Part shown: in pieces, positions 53,931 to 64,000 of the stretch
Numbering within the stretch: the first letter of the stretch is position 1
Layout: the number at the start of each line of letters is the position of its first letter
Made by a program: the position numbers and the translations under genes
Notes under the pieces: generated by a model
Database searches by the model: none
What the model saw: only the letters and a program-made list of their open reading frames with translations
What the model was told of the DNA's origin: nothing
Source: Pomphorhynchus laevis
Taxonomy: Eukaryota; Acanthocephala; Palaeacanthocephala; Echinorhynchida; Pomphorhynchidae
Direction of reading: 5' to 3'
Assembly: GCA_012934845.2 (NCBI GenBank)
Contig: WNNJ02000357.1
Location: 1-64,000 of the forward strand
Length of the DNA: 64,000 bases

Positions 53931-56505
53931 TTATTCTATCGGCCTGGATCATGTCATCCGTCTGACTCTTTTTTTCTGTGAACTGTCAAACTTACTTTCT
54001 TTCATCTTCCTCTCCGGTTTACCTTGCGTTGTACTAGATGATATAAATATTCGCTTAGACCGTCCTCGTGATTCCAATACCCTAAAGACGATTTCTACAT
54101 TTAACGTTTATGATTTTCAAATCATGTGTCATCATTATTCTTCTGCTACCCATATTCTTGGCGGTACCCTCGATATTGTTTCCCTACCTTCGCGTCTTGC
54201 CTTGTCTTCTTCATTGTGCATATCTGATCCTCTCTATCCGACCACTTCCTTGTTACATGTTCTCTCCCTTTGTTAAAAATCAATGTTCCTGCGAAAATTA
54301 TCTCGTGTCGTTCTTGGAAATTCCTCGACTTTTCCCTTCTTCGCTCTCATATTAACCGCTCTCCTTTAATATATCCTTCTTCTATCTACCAATCCCCTAA
54401 TTACTTATGTACCCTCTTTGACAATGTATTTTGCTCTATCCTCGATGAAATTCTTCCTCTTAAAACTTTTGTTCAATCACGGCAAAATCTTGCAACATGG
54501 TTCGACTCTGAGTGTGTGACTTCAAAACGCCTCCTGCGCCGTTCTTTCAGAACTTATCATCATTATCTCAGACTATCTTCAGAACTTGACTCATCCTTTT
54601 ATCGTAACCAATTCTTTGCTCTTCGTCGTTCGCATAGGCAACTTCTGCGTTCTAAGGCACATAGTTTTTGGCGAAGCAAACTGGCTTCCGCTAATGACTC
54701 TCGAACTAAATGGAAAACTCTTAATTCTCTACTTTCTCGTTCCTCTGTCACCTCCACTCTTGATCCTTCTCAATTCTCCGATTACCTAATTTCAAAAACT
54801 GTTTCTCTAATCGATTCGATCATCGTCCTTCCACAAACTTATTGTATCTCGTCTGTTCGTATCCCTGAGCTCTTTTATCTACTTGCGGTATCTGAAGATG
54901 AGGTATCTTGCCTTCTTATTTCGTTAACTTGTAAGTCCTCTCCTGCCGATCCCATCCCTACTCGAATTCTCAAATTATTGTCAACAGACTACACACCTTT
55001 CCTTACCAGCCTCTTAAACTCGTCAATCGTGAATGGAATATTTCCTGTTTTTTTTTGAAAACGTCCATTGTCGTCCCCTACTTAAAAAGCCCTCTCTTGA
55101 CCCCTCTCTTCCTTCATCTTATCGCCCAATATCAATTCTACCAACCTTATCTAAAATTCTTAAACACCTTGTCTTAGATCAGATAAACAAGTATCTCTCT
55201 TTATCGCAGCTCTACCCTTCTTTTCAATCTGCTTTCCGCTCCAATCACTCCACCGCACTAGCATGTCATAAAGTATTTTCTGATCTGCTCTCCGCTCGTG
55301 ACAAAGGACTGTGTAGTGTGATAATATCGCTCGATCTTTCATCTGCATTCGACATTGTCGATCACAAAATCCTTCTTTTTCGTCTTCGCTATCACTATGG
55401 TTTCTCTTCGTCCACCTTGGCTTGGTTCTCTTCGTATCTTTCCGATCGATCATTTTCCGTCCATCCTAATTCAATGTGTTCTCCTCTATCTTCTCTCTCT
55501 TGTGGTGTACCTCAAAGTTTTGTACTTAGCCCTATTCTATTTACGCTTCTTCTTGGAGATTTATCTTGTATAACTAGTAAATTCTGCTTCAGGGTAATGC
55601 AGTACGCTGATGATATACTTCTTTATTCTCATTCGTCTCCTCATTCCCTAAGTCAACTTTTCGTACCGCATCTAATTGTCTTCGTGCTCTATCAGAACAT
55701 CTAATTTCTTTGCGATTGTCCCTAAATCCTACCAAATCTTAAGTGTTATGGATTTTACCCTCCACTGTTCCTTCTTCCTTCTTCGTATCTTCAGACCACA
55801 ATTATTCCTGATGTTGATAAACTAGTATTTCTGGGTATTCACTTTCGACAATAACCTGCACCTCGATCCCTTCATTCGTGATAAAACTAGGTCTTCAAAT
55901 ATTCTTCTCCGTGATATTCGTCTCGTCAGAAATTATCTGGATTTTAGTTCTTGTAAATCTCTTATCTCCTCCCTTCTTTTCCCACGTATTGATTACTGTC
56001 TTAGCCTTCTCGTCTTCTCTTCAAAGTCATCCCTTAAACCTCTTCAGCGCCTCATTAACACTGATGTGTGCATCCTTTTTCGACTTCGTAAATTCGATCA
56101 TATATCTTCCTATTTATTTAATCTTGGATGGCTAAGTATTGAACATCGCGTTCATTTTCGTCTGCTTTGTCTAACTTATCGCCTTCTCCATTGTAATTCT
56201 CCTTCGTATCTCTATCTGCCAACTCTAAGTGAATCTCGCTATCTTTCTACTCACCTACGTTCCTGTGATTCGCTTTTGCTACACGTACCTCTTCACTTAA
56301 CCAACTTCGGTCGTCGATCCCTACATATCACTGCTCCACTCCTTTGGAATTCCTTACCTGATCATCTGCGATCATCATCCTCACTCCAATTTTTCAAAAA
56401 GCAACTAAAATCGATGCTACTAAACGATTTATTTTTTTGAATCTGTTTCGCTTTTGTGGGCTTTTAAGAACACAGTCTGTGTGCATTTGCCACATTAAAA
56501 AACTT
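53931..56505 (+). mobile_element. Family B7: diverged L2-like LINE in the reductase intron, sense strand
   Basis: A plus-strand copy begins inside the APE domain (FYRPGS near 53,937) and runs through DDINIRLDRP (about 54,040) to a linker. The RT follows (54,270-55,704; SLDLSSAFDIVDHKILL, GVPQSFVLSPILFTLLLGD, QYADDILLYSH) with C-terminal pieces to 56,440. Motif B reads GVPQS. The tail has acaca/tgtgt (56470-56482) before gcatttgccacatt. It is an older subfamily than B1, B2 and B4. Several frame breaks are present, for example near 54,250, 55,060 and 55,700. Confidence 0.85.
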
Positions 56506-57450
56506 TCAAATTTAAATACCTCGGATCAATACATTATTATGTTTCCAACATAAGCGTTGAACAAGAATGGAAAGTTTTCTACTGGGAGACGGAAAAAGCA
56601 TCTCCCGATAAGACCGAACTGACGCCCTCCACTCATATGTGGCAGGAAAATCTTGAGCGGCACTAGCTGCTAAGCGAGGCGCCTATCTGTTAAAATACAT
56701 TGTCGCTCTTACCTTACCGGCAACATCAAATCGGTATTCGTGCCTGTGTGCTGCTAGCCGTGCAAGAGCATTCTTAACTTGAGCTGCTGTTATAGCGCCC
56801 ATATTCGGGATTGCAGGCGCATTTGGGAAACTTATTCTGATTGGCAGCCGGTACGTAAAAATTGTCTAATAAACATTCACACTGGTTAACAGCCATCACT
56901 GGAGTTGCAAGTCTAGGTAAACCATTAGTTTTCATCCAACATATGCGGAGGTCGTCCATATGAAAAGATTCCGTATAAATCATGAGATTTTTGTTAGCAA
57001 TTAAGTTATATAAGCGCCTCCAGTTGTTATCCATATCGGCCGGTGCTGGTCGCCAGCTGAGTACCTGTAATACATCATCTTTCACTTGTGGATACTGGGG
57101 AACGACTCCTTGCTAATTTATCCACTATACGTGATAGAACAACAGCCACCCCATAGTGTACCAGATGGTGGTATCAAACCAATCCAAAGCAATTTGTAGC
57201 ACAGGCATCATCAATGTTGCTATTTGTCGATCCGTATTCAATCTAGCTTGTACCAATGATTAGTCTGCACGCCAGTCTAAGCCGTCTTGCGTGGCGTTTA
57301 GTTCACTATGTCATTTGGCGAACGGCGTCTATAAATTTGGACAGTTGTAAATCCCATGTTAAAGACTAACTCAGGTACCGTAGCCAGAGCAGCTCTACGC
57401 TTGATGCGCCCCGAACTGTGTTTGTTATATATTCCTTCCAAACTGACGTC
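56506..57450 (-). other. unrecognised decayed protein-coding relic
   Basis: The stretch is GC-richer than the intron around it, and the minus strand reads like former protein. One frame at 57,085-56,774 contains VLQVLSWRPAPADMDNNW and CWMKTNGLPRLATPVMA. It does not resemble any LINE, Penelope-like or host protein I know. It could be a fossil of an integrated virus-like gene or an unknown transposon gene; it is broken and old. No family is assigned. Confidence 0.4.
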
Positions 57451-58563
57451 AACTCTCGAGAAATGTTATATCTTATCACGTTATGACTTATCGTTTGGAA
57501 TTACTACGATTGCATCACAATAGATTTGAGATTTTTGTCAAAGCTTTGTGCACACATCGAGATTGCAGATCTATTAAATCCTAGCATATCACTTTACCCA
57601 GCTGTCAAGAAAATCGTTGCGATGAGATTAAAGTTTTCGTGTTCGATTAGCGCAACATAGCCAAGGAGATGACCAATTTAAACAGGCAAGGTTTAGAGCG
57701 CAGATAACCTTTTCACGTAAATTGTTCTTAGCTTACGAGAAGCGTTTTATAAAAAAAATATAAAATCTAAAAATAACTGAAATATGCAATGCTAAGGTAG
57801 TTTTGAATTTTGTTGAATGTCAATTAAATTTTGTAATGCCAATGTAATTGACTTAGACTGAACACTTATCGGTTAATCCTGTATAAGCTATCAGTGACTG
57901 ATCTGTTTAAGATGATATCATGCTTCCACAACATCTATAGTGATTTGCAACTTTATTTCACGAGCTTATCGAACTTGCTAAGATTCATAATTTCGCATTG
58001 TGAATATTATCCCAGTGAAACATTTTACATTTTAAAACATAAATTTCTTGAAATGCGAGCTTCTCATTTTGAATGACTTAAGCATACTACATGAGTAATA
58101 AAAAAGAAATAATAAACAAAAATTATAAATTTGTATTGCTGCTAACAATAACTACAGAAAAAATGGCCGGCATATATTTTTATGATATTATATTTTTTAC
58201 TATCAATTTATTTTAAGATCACCATTCATTTAAACTTAATTTACAAAAAGGAATATGTTTAGTTCAGGATTATAGCTGTTAACGACAAAGTAAAATAAAT
58301 ATATGTTACTATAAATTAGTTAGTCTTATATTTTGGTATCTAACCTTGTTTATTACAAAATTTCAAATTTGTTAACTTATGTGTAAAAACTAGGTGATTA
58401 GAAGTTTTTAGGTTGATTTTTATTGTAACGCGATTCTTGTACTATCATATGCGTGAGTGTATTTGTATTTTAATTCATTATCTCATATTTTAAATTTTTA
58501 ATATTATTTCTATTTTATTTTTTAAAAAATTATTAAACTTCTTTGTATTTTAAATTTGTTTAG
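57451..58563. other. AT-rich intron end without gene
   Basis: Only short chance frames are present. It ends with the polypyrimidine-rich acceptor before exon 5. Confidence 0.65.
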
Positions 58564-58677
58564 ACCTTTTACAGAAAATAATCCTTATTATGCTCTGGTA
58601 CATAGCAAAGCACAATTGTTCTCTAGTGACCGTCGCTGTTGGGCGATTGAATTTGATCTGGAAGAATCTCCACTGCG
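58564..58677 (+). CDS. diflavin NADPH reductase, exon 5 (start of FAD-binding domain)
   Basis: It encodes PFTENNPYYALVHSKAQLF, then SSDRRCWAIEFDLEESPLR. This is the first strand pair of the FAD/NADP domain, where relatives read NPF.A.V..NREL ... H.E.D+..S.+RY.PGD. The donor gtaacg follows at 58678 and leaves two bases (phase 2). The next expected residues (Y.xGDH) are not found downstream in the window. The remaining FAD and NADPH exons must lie beyond 64,000 or be too diverged to spot. Confidence 0.8.
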
Positions 58678-59954
58678 GTAACGTTTTTAAAATTTTTATT
58701 ATACTAATTCGACAAAATACAGTTTTGTGATTATCGTGTAAACTACATAATGTAGTTTAATGACGAAACTAAATATTCGTCAAATGTTAAGTTTATGCCT
58801 TTTCTTCCTAGATAGGAAGTTTATGTGTAATCAATATGTTTTAGTAACGATTTTCGCATATCAATACTTATAAATTTCACAGTAAAATTTTTTATCTTCT
58901 ATTATATTAAAATAAAACCGACAATAGATTTTTATTGTACCATCAAATTACTTGTCTATATTTTTCTGTACAATCACGTTTTAATTAGAATCAAACTTTG
59001 TCAACTCATTTTTTGAGTTTAGCATTTTTTTAAAAACATCTGTGTAAATTCTTTAGCAATTATAGTATTAGTTTGCACCGTATTCTTCTCAATTGAACGC
59101 GTCGATGTATTACAAATTTTGTAGCAATCATTAAATCCTGTAAAAATAGCCGTCTATTTTGTAGCCTCTTTTTAGCTTGGATTTTAAATGGCATATATTC
59201 ATGTTTATCTTGTTTTTAATTAAAATAATTACATAGTTTATGGGTAAATATAAACACGTTATCACAATTAATAATGACACATTAAAATATCAATTATTTC
59301 TTATAGTTTTGTAAATTTACTGAAACGAAGAAATTACTTTTATTCCAAAAATTACTATCTTAATAGCTTTTATAATCATCAGGAAAATAATAACATACAG
59401 CTTATCAAACACAAAAGAATCAAGTTTGACATTCATACAAAATACTCAAAATTTATAATAAAAGGAAAAAACATCAAATAAAGCAAATTAAAAATGTAAA
59501 TAATATCATTACAAAGACAGATGCCGGTATATTAGTACTGCACAACATTAACAAAATACGAAAATGAGGCATATACAATAATTTAAATAAATAAATTAAA
59601 ATTAGTCGAAAAATAAAACGAAATAAAAAATTGTGGAATTGTAATGGAAAAACAAAACAAATAAAATTTAAAACATTTAGATAAATCAAATTTAAAATAT
59701 TCGAAAAACGTTAAAATAAGGAACAAATAATAAAGTAATTCAAATCAATAAAATTTCAAATTAAACTAAAATTACTCGGCTTTTTATAAATAAATAATTA
59801 AGCGAAAACTAATAAGTTCATCTAAACCAATAAGTTCATTTTGTTCACTTGCTTTACAAAATTAAAACAAGTGTTTAAACCTTTCGTTATACCGAATATA
59901 ATTACATTTACTGATAAAATAAAACTTAAAATTAAAAAAGTTACTTAGCCTTTT
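58678..59954. other. AT-rich stretch, presumably next reductase intron
   Basis: It begins with the gtaacg donor. I see very AT-rich sequence with no coding signal or known repeat. Confidence 0.6.
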
Positions 59955-60878
59955 ATAAATTAATACTTATATGGTGAGTCATCCCCGAAAAAATACACAC
60001 ATTGTTTTTTAACCAATATTTCGGCTGTTCGAGCAGCTCTCTTCAAAGAATATGAAATTACAATATTATATAAGTACAGGTGGTACACAATTCATATGAA
60101 TAACAAGGCAGTGTAAAAAAACTCGGGAACCCGGGATCGGTTAGCTTTTAGGTGCAGTAGATCTCAACACATCATAATAATCTTTGTCGTCCATGTTCTG
60201 ACATTTTGATAGAGAAATTTTAGGTTCTAGTTCGATTTATTTACCACCATAGTCTCACTGTTATTTATGCATATCGATTCAAGTACTAATATGCGATTTA
60301 GCCTATGTTCTCTTATTACCGTTACCGCTTTCTCAAACGCAATTCTATGATTGGTGGAGATAACGTGATTAAATAGGACCGACGATGAGTCATGTTATTC
60401 TAAACCATTTTTGTGTTGGGAGATTCTCTTGATAAGGCATTGCTTGGTCGGGCCAACATATATTCTATTACAATCAGCACAATGTATAACATACACGACA
60501 CAACTATCTTGATTTTGAGGTTTGCGTTTGAAAATTCCGTCAAGAGTAGAACCTCTCTTATAATAAACATTAAGCTGTCTGTCAAATTTATAGCCGGTTC
60601 TCTTTAGTTTATTCATGAGAAAGTCGTTGATATATAAAGAGCTTATGTACCATTTAGGCGTGTTGTCCGAGATGGAAGGTATTGTACTACGAGAACAATG
60701 TGTTTGTTATACGCCTTTTCAATCGCCCATTTTAGGTATTTACAGTTATGTAGGATTTTCTGAATTGTGTCGCTCTCAGCGCGTTTGGTAGAGGTATTGC
60801 TGCAGAATAATCGACCTCTTCGAAAACTTGATGCAGCGGCAAATATCTTATACATCACATTTCTGTCTTCTGCGCTGT
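59955..60878 (-). mobile_element. Family E4: Penelope-like element, 3' part
   Basis: A minus-strand fragment carries a thumb-like segment (KRAESDTIQKIL near 60,780-60,745), the GIY-YIG nuclease and its C-terminal half (NHVISTNHRIAFEK near 60,375-60,330). A 3' end with a motif (60,011-60,049) resembling the hammerhead-like block of Penelope elements closes it. Confidence 0.7.
60395..60616 (-). CDS. GIY-YIG endonuclease domain, Penelope-like
   Basis: The 73-codon frame reads LKRTGYKFDRQLN, GSTLDGIFKRKP, then CVVYVIHCADCNRIYVGPTKQCLIKRISQHKN. This is the nuclease core: VVY.I.C, Y[IV]G.T, then R-x-x-x-H. YVGPTK carries Pro where Gln is common. A stop follows, and the rest of the domain continues in another frame. 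E2 at 29.8 kb belongs to a different Penelope-like lineage. Confidence 0.72.
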   Translation of the reverse strand: MNKLKRTGYKFDRQLNVYYKRGSTLDGIFKRKPQNQDSCVVYVIHCADCNRIYVGPTKQCLIKRISQHKNGLE

Positions 60879-60879
60879 A

Positions 60880-61085
60880 ATATGCAAAAGTTCTATGAAT
60901 GATCTTCTGATATTCTGCTTTTGACGTATAATACAATCGTTGTATCGTCGAAGTTGATTCTGTGATCCTCGGCGAAAACGTTGATTGCAATTGTTGAACT
61001 CATATCGCCCTGCTTTAATGCATATTTATGTTATTTAATCCTTTGCTCAATGTATTGCAAAGTCTGATAAACGTACGGACCTTCA
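60880..61085 (-). mobile_element. Family E5: end of a second Penelope-like copy, minus strand
   Basis: On the minus strand RIK.HKYALKQGDMSSTIA and FAEDHRINFDDTTI form the C-terminal part of a GIY-YIG domain. This piece stands upstream of E4, so two copies lie head to tail. It is also an inverted match to 61,340-61,560. Confidence 0.62.
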
Positions 61086-61149
61086 TTCAAAAGCTACTCA
61101 AAAATTACTCTTCCTCCAAAGCAGTAAATATATGTTCCTGACTTACATA

Positions 61150-61565
61150 CATTCAGTCTACTTACGTCACTGAGGCATGTTTTAATGACCTACTCAACAG
61201 ACTACGAAGATATGGAATACACAACATCAGGGCATTTCATAAAAAGAGCGCAATACGGGCCTATTTAAACCAATGCTTTAATACCCTGATATTGGGCAAA
61301 TATTTTGCATACCCTGTAAATATCGCGAGGCTTCCTGTGTTTGCCAGAACTTCGCAATACATTGAGCAGATAATTAAACAACATAAATATGTTTTAGAGC
61401 GGGACGATATGAGTTCAGCAATCGCGAATTATGTCTTAGCCGAGGATCACAGGATCAACTACGAGGAAACAAAAACTGACTGCGTCGAAAACAGCTAACC
61501 AGACGATTGATCAAGGAATATTTGCATATGACAGCGCAAAAGACGGTCATGACATGCGTTTAACT
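61150..61565 (+). mobile_element. Family E6: Penelope-like copy in inverted orientation
   Basis: A plus-strand frame, open from about 61,150 to 61,498, ends with ARTSQYIEQIIKQHKYVLE, then RDDMSSAIANYVLAEDHRINYEET. It matches E5 closely but on the opposite strand. The preceding part (LNRLRRYGIHNIRAFHKK, YLNQCFNTLILGKYFAYP) has no GIY-YIG core and is unrecognised. It may be foreign sequence fused to the element end. Confidence 0.6.
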
Positions 61566-64000
61566 GAGACTTGAGATTATTATAATAATCACTTTTAGAT
61601 GATAAAACATAAATGCATTGGTAATTCAATGGAGTTGGGCAGCTTTCTGCCTAACTAAGCTGAACTACAAAGTTAAAGTAGCATTACACGCTTCTTTCTT
61701 TTGTGTATATACTTATTTCATTTATATATAAATGTGTTTTTGTAATGCTAACAATCTAGTATATGCTTGAAAAAGAGACCGTCGAAAGCTTGCAAATAAA
61801 GAATTTGTAAGATTAAAATAAATACTTGTGTCTATAATTTTATTTGACCTAAATTAAACAAATTTGATATATTCACTTAAAATAATATCAATATGTAATT
61901 TCGATTGCACATCTCGTATTTCTAAAACTTCCTTATTATATTTAAATATACGATCTTATTTATTTGATGTAAATTAAAACTTACTGCGTTTTTCTTATAT
62001 TAACAATTTTAAACAACGGTGTCTGGAAAGAAGCGCTAAAGTGGTTTGCATACAAAATTTCATATGTTGGACCGACAAATTATTAGAGAGTTATTTGATC
62101 AATTGGCACATAAAAATTTGAATACGTTTGGAAAACTTACTAGAAATAAAATATAACCCCTATGTTTGCCAATATCTCATTGTGACATTTGCATCTAACT
62201 TGTTTTCTGTTGTGTAATAAAAAGTTTGTAGCTCTGTAAATAATTTTTTATTTTTGGTACGACTCGCGCTTTGTTTATAGCGCTTCTTTGGTGACAGAAA
62301 ATTTAAATGGGAAATTAATGTGATTAGTAGTATTTAAAATATGACATATATGAACATGTAATAAAATCAATACAAGTTCCTTCAGCTATTGATTTTAAAT
62401 TCAATAACCTTTTAATCAGTGATTATTTCGTGATTTATTCGAATGAGTCATTGACGCATTTGCATAAAAACTCTTTGAATGGCTTGTCAGGTGAATATGC
62501 GCTGCATTTGTAGCAAATCGAGGCGGTTTTGACTATTAGCTTGTGTTGAATATTTAGGCCGAATATTCTATAATGACTCCTTCAATATAATGTTGCCTAA
62601 TACAAATAGATTTATGATAGATAAATTGACATGCATCCATATCATTTGCCTTAAAAATCGAACCCTCTATAATACCTATCTTGTTTTCTAAGTGGTTAAC
62701 ACACACGTTATAATAATATAGTCTTTATGCTTTGTCCTATATATCTTGCATGATACTTGGTATTTATGGCTTGATTTTGTAAATTACATATTCTTTTTGA
62801 TATTTTGCAAACTTTATGTACAAGTTTGCGTATTGTTACGTACTGCTTACAAGATTTTATCTTTAGTATAAATTTGACACTTGTTCTATTGTACTGGCTT
62901 CACTGATTTATTTATAACACAAAACAAATTATTTATTTGTACAGGAATATGTAAATTTAATAAATAGCTCTCTATATTTCTCATTTTAATTTATAAAGGC
63001 ATTCAATGTATATCGTTTGATTGAACATTCTGGATTGAAATGTATTTATCGGTATTGTGAATACACTTTACTCAGATCATGGTTTTCCTTTATATACTAA
63101 TCTACCTAAACAATATAAAAATCAATCTTGTATAACACAAAACTTAATACAATACACCAACTAGCTCATACGCATTAAAATTTCATTTGCATAAAACATA
63201 TTGCATTTCTTTTGTCTTATGCACATGATAAGGTGGATTCGAAAATTGCTGTTTCGGTGATATATTTCTTGAATAAAAAATTCTTTCAGCTAAAATAAAC
63301 GTGTATAACACTGATTGAATAATTTATGTGATGTTGACGACGAGCCATATTGCAACATTACAATTCGCCAAACATGAAACGATTATCGTTGGGTTATCTA
63401 AGTACAAAATTAGACAAACGTCAAAATTTTGCATAATTAGACAAATGTCCAATGGATGTAGTATTCAAAGCTCATAACAGCCTAAATACAAAGTTGCATA
63501 TCCATAATCAATTGCTGCTCGCATTGGTTTTCCGTTTAGTTGTCTATATAAGACATTGCTAAAATGAAAAACATTTAACTTATGTACTGCTCTTAAGACA
63601 TCTTCGATAAAAGCTATTTTAGTTTTCTACCTACCAGTTAGCCTTGTTCATGAAACATACAGTGGACTGAATGTCATCATCTGTGATAATTGACGTGTAA
63701 AGTGAAGTTACATATATTATAATCTTAATAACTGATGTATTAGTTAGATGTTTATGTTTTCGATATTTTTTCAAGGAAATTAGAACTTGTTCTGATTAAT
63801 AAAAGAACTTAATATCAAGAACAACTTTTTGATCTTCTTGATAGAAGTGACTGTACAAATTTCAATAATGTTTCAAGTTCCTTTTTTACCATTTACTGAC
63901 TTTTTCAGTTGCCATCGCTATATTACTTTCTATATGTCTGCCCTACATGGACTCATGCTCTTATGGGTTTTCGGCAACATGTAAAATCTACCAACTTTTA
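61566..64000. other. AT-rich 2.4 kb without recognised gene
   Basis: I found no reductase FAD/NADPH motif, repeat family or RNA gene here. A T-rich tract ending cag near 63,905-63,910 could be a splice acceptor, but the following 90 bases give no recognisable protein. Confidence 0.5.

Larger units (their letters stand above)
46550..58563 (+). other. 12,014-nt intron of the diflavin reductase gene
   Basis: It is bounded by gtataa and a T-rich ttgtttag. Flanking phases match. It contains a long hairpin, two antisense family D LINEs, one sense family B LINE and an unrecognised antisense coding relic. I found no further reductase exon inside, and none is needed for the frame. Confidence 0.7.

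Noticed and set aside
59474-59689. 71-codon hydrophobic minus frame
   Set aside because: Phe/Leu/Ile-rich frames arise by chance in AT-rich DNA; there is no motif and no neighbour that supports it.
61150-61498. Plus-strand frame as a further exon of the reductase
   Set aside because: It lacks any FAD or NADPH motif, and its second half matches the Penelope-like endonuclease end at 60,880-61,085.
1-64000. CRISPR arrays, bacterial operons, tRNA or rRNA genes
   Set aside because: No spaced direct-repeat array, no cloverleaf I could build and no rRNA-like stretch; the split host gene shows this is eukaryotic DNA.

Overview
The window is a repeat-rich, AT-rich invertebrate animal chromosome segment. 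Two host genes can be recognised, and both lie between about 44.6 kb and 58.7 kb. Nearly everything else that once coded for protein is retrotransposon. The host introns are mixed in size (47, 232 and about 86 nt, then about 12 kb), and the first visible reductase exon has a T-rich acceptor two bases before its ATG. Both features would suit a nematode, possibly one with trans-splicing, but this is inference and the species cannot be named from the sequence.

Five retroelement groups recur. Family A is a CR1/Jockey-group LINE (ORF1 with a Cys-rich N-terminus and an RRM-like core; ORF2 with an APE endonuclease and a reverse transcriptase). Copies or pieces lie at 2.1-8.2, 11.3-19.5, 22.3, 27.7-29.6, 30.2-32.1, 34.3-35.7 and 36.0-40.3 kb. 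The copy at 15.2-19.1 kb keeps an unbroken 984-codon ORF2 that overlaps ORF1. Family B is an L2/CR1-like LINE, at 8.2-11.3 (+), 20.2-21.7 (-), 22.1 (-), 23.5-27.7 (-, near full length), 32.5 (-), 40.4-41.7 (+) and 53.9-56.5 kb (+). Family C is a non-LTR element with a restriction-like endonuclease (R2/NeSL/Utopia-like), at 1-2.05 and 42.5-44.6 kb. Family D is an I/Jockey-group LINE with CCHC zinc knuckles, at 21.7 (+), 47.1-49.4 (-) and 49.5-53.0 kb (-). Family E is Penelope-like elements (RT and/or GIY-YIG endonuclease), at 19.7, 22.6-23.3, 29.8-32.4 (split), 33.1-34.3 and 60.0-61.6 kb.

The insertions are layered. A family B copy sits inside ORF1 of a family A copy (8.2-11.3 kb). A family A copy splits a Penelope-like endonuclease gene (30.2-32.1 kb). 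A short LINE 3' end at 19.1-19.45 kb is bounded by a 16-bp target-site duplication and starts with a 17-bp snap-back hairpin.

The host genes are a LIM-domain protein (44,609-45,142), abutting the end of a family C element, and a diflavin NADPH reductase of the cytochrome P450 reductase superfamily. The reductase has four exons at 45,544-46,549 and a fifth at 58,564-58,677. Splice phases match across a 12,014-nt intron that holds two family D copies and one family B copy. The gene runs on past the last exon I could recognise.

The remaining stretches (41.7-42.5, 57.5-58.6, 58.7-60.0 and 61.6-64.0 kb) are AT-rich and show no gene I can support.
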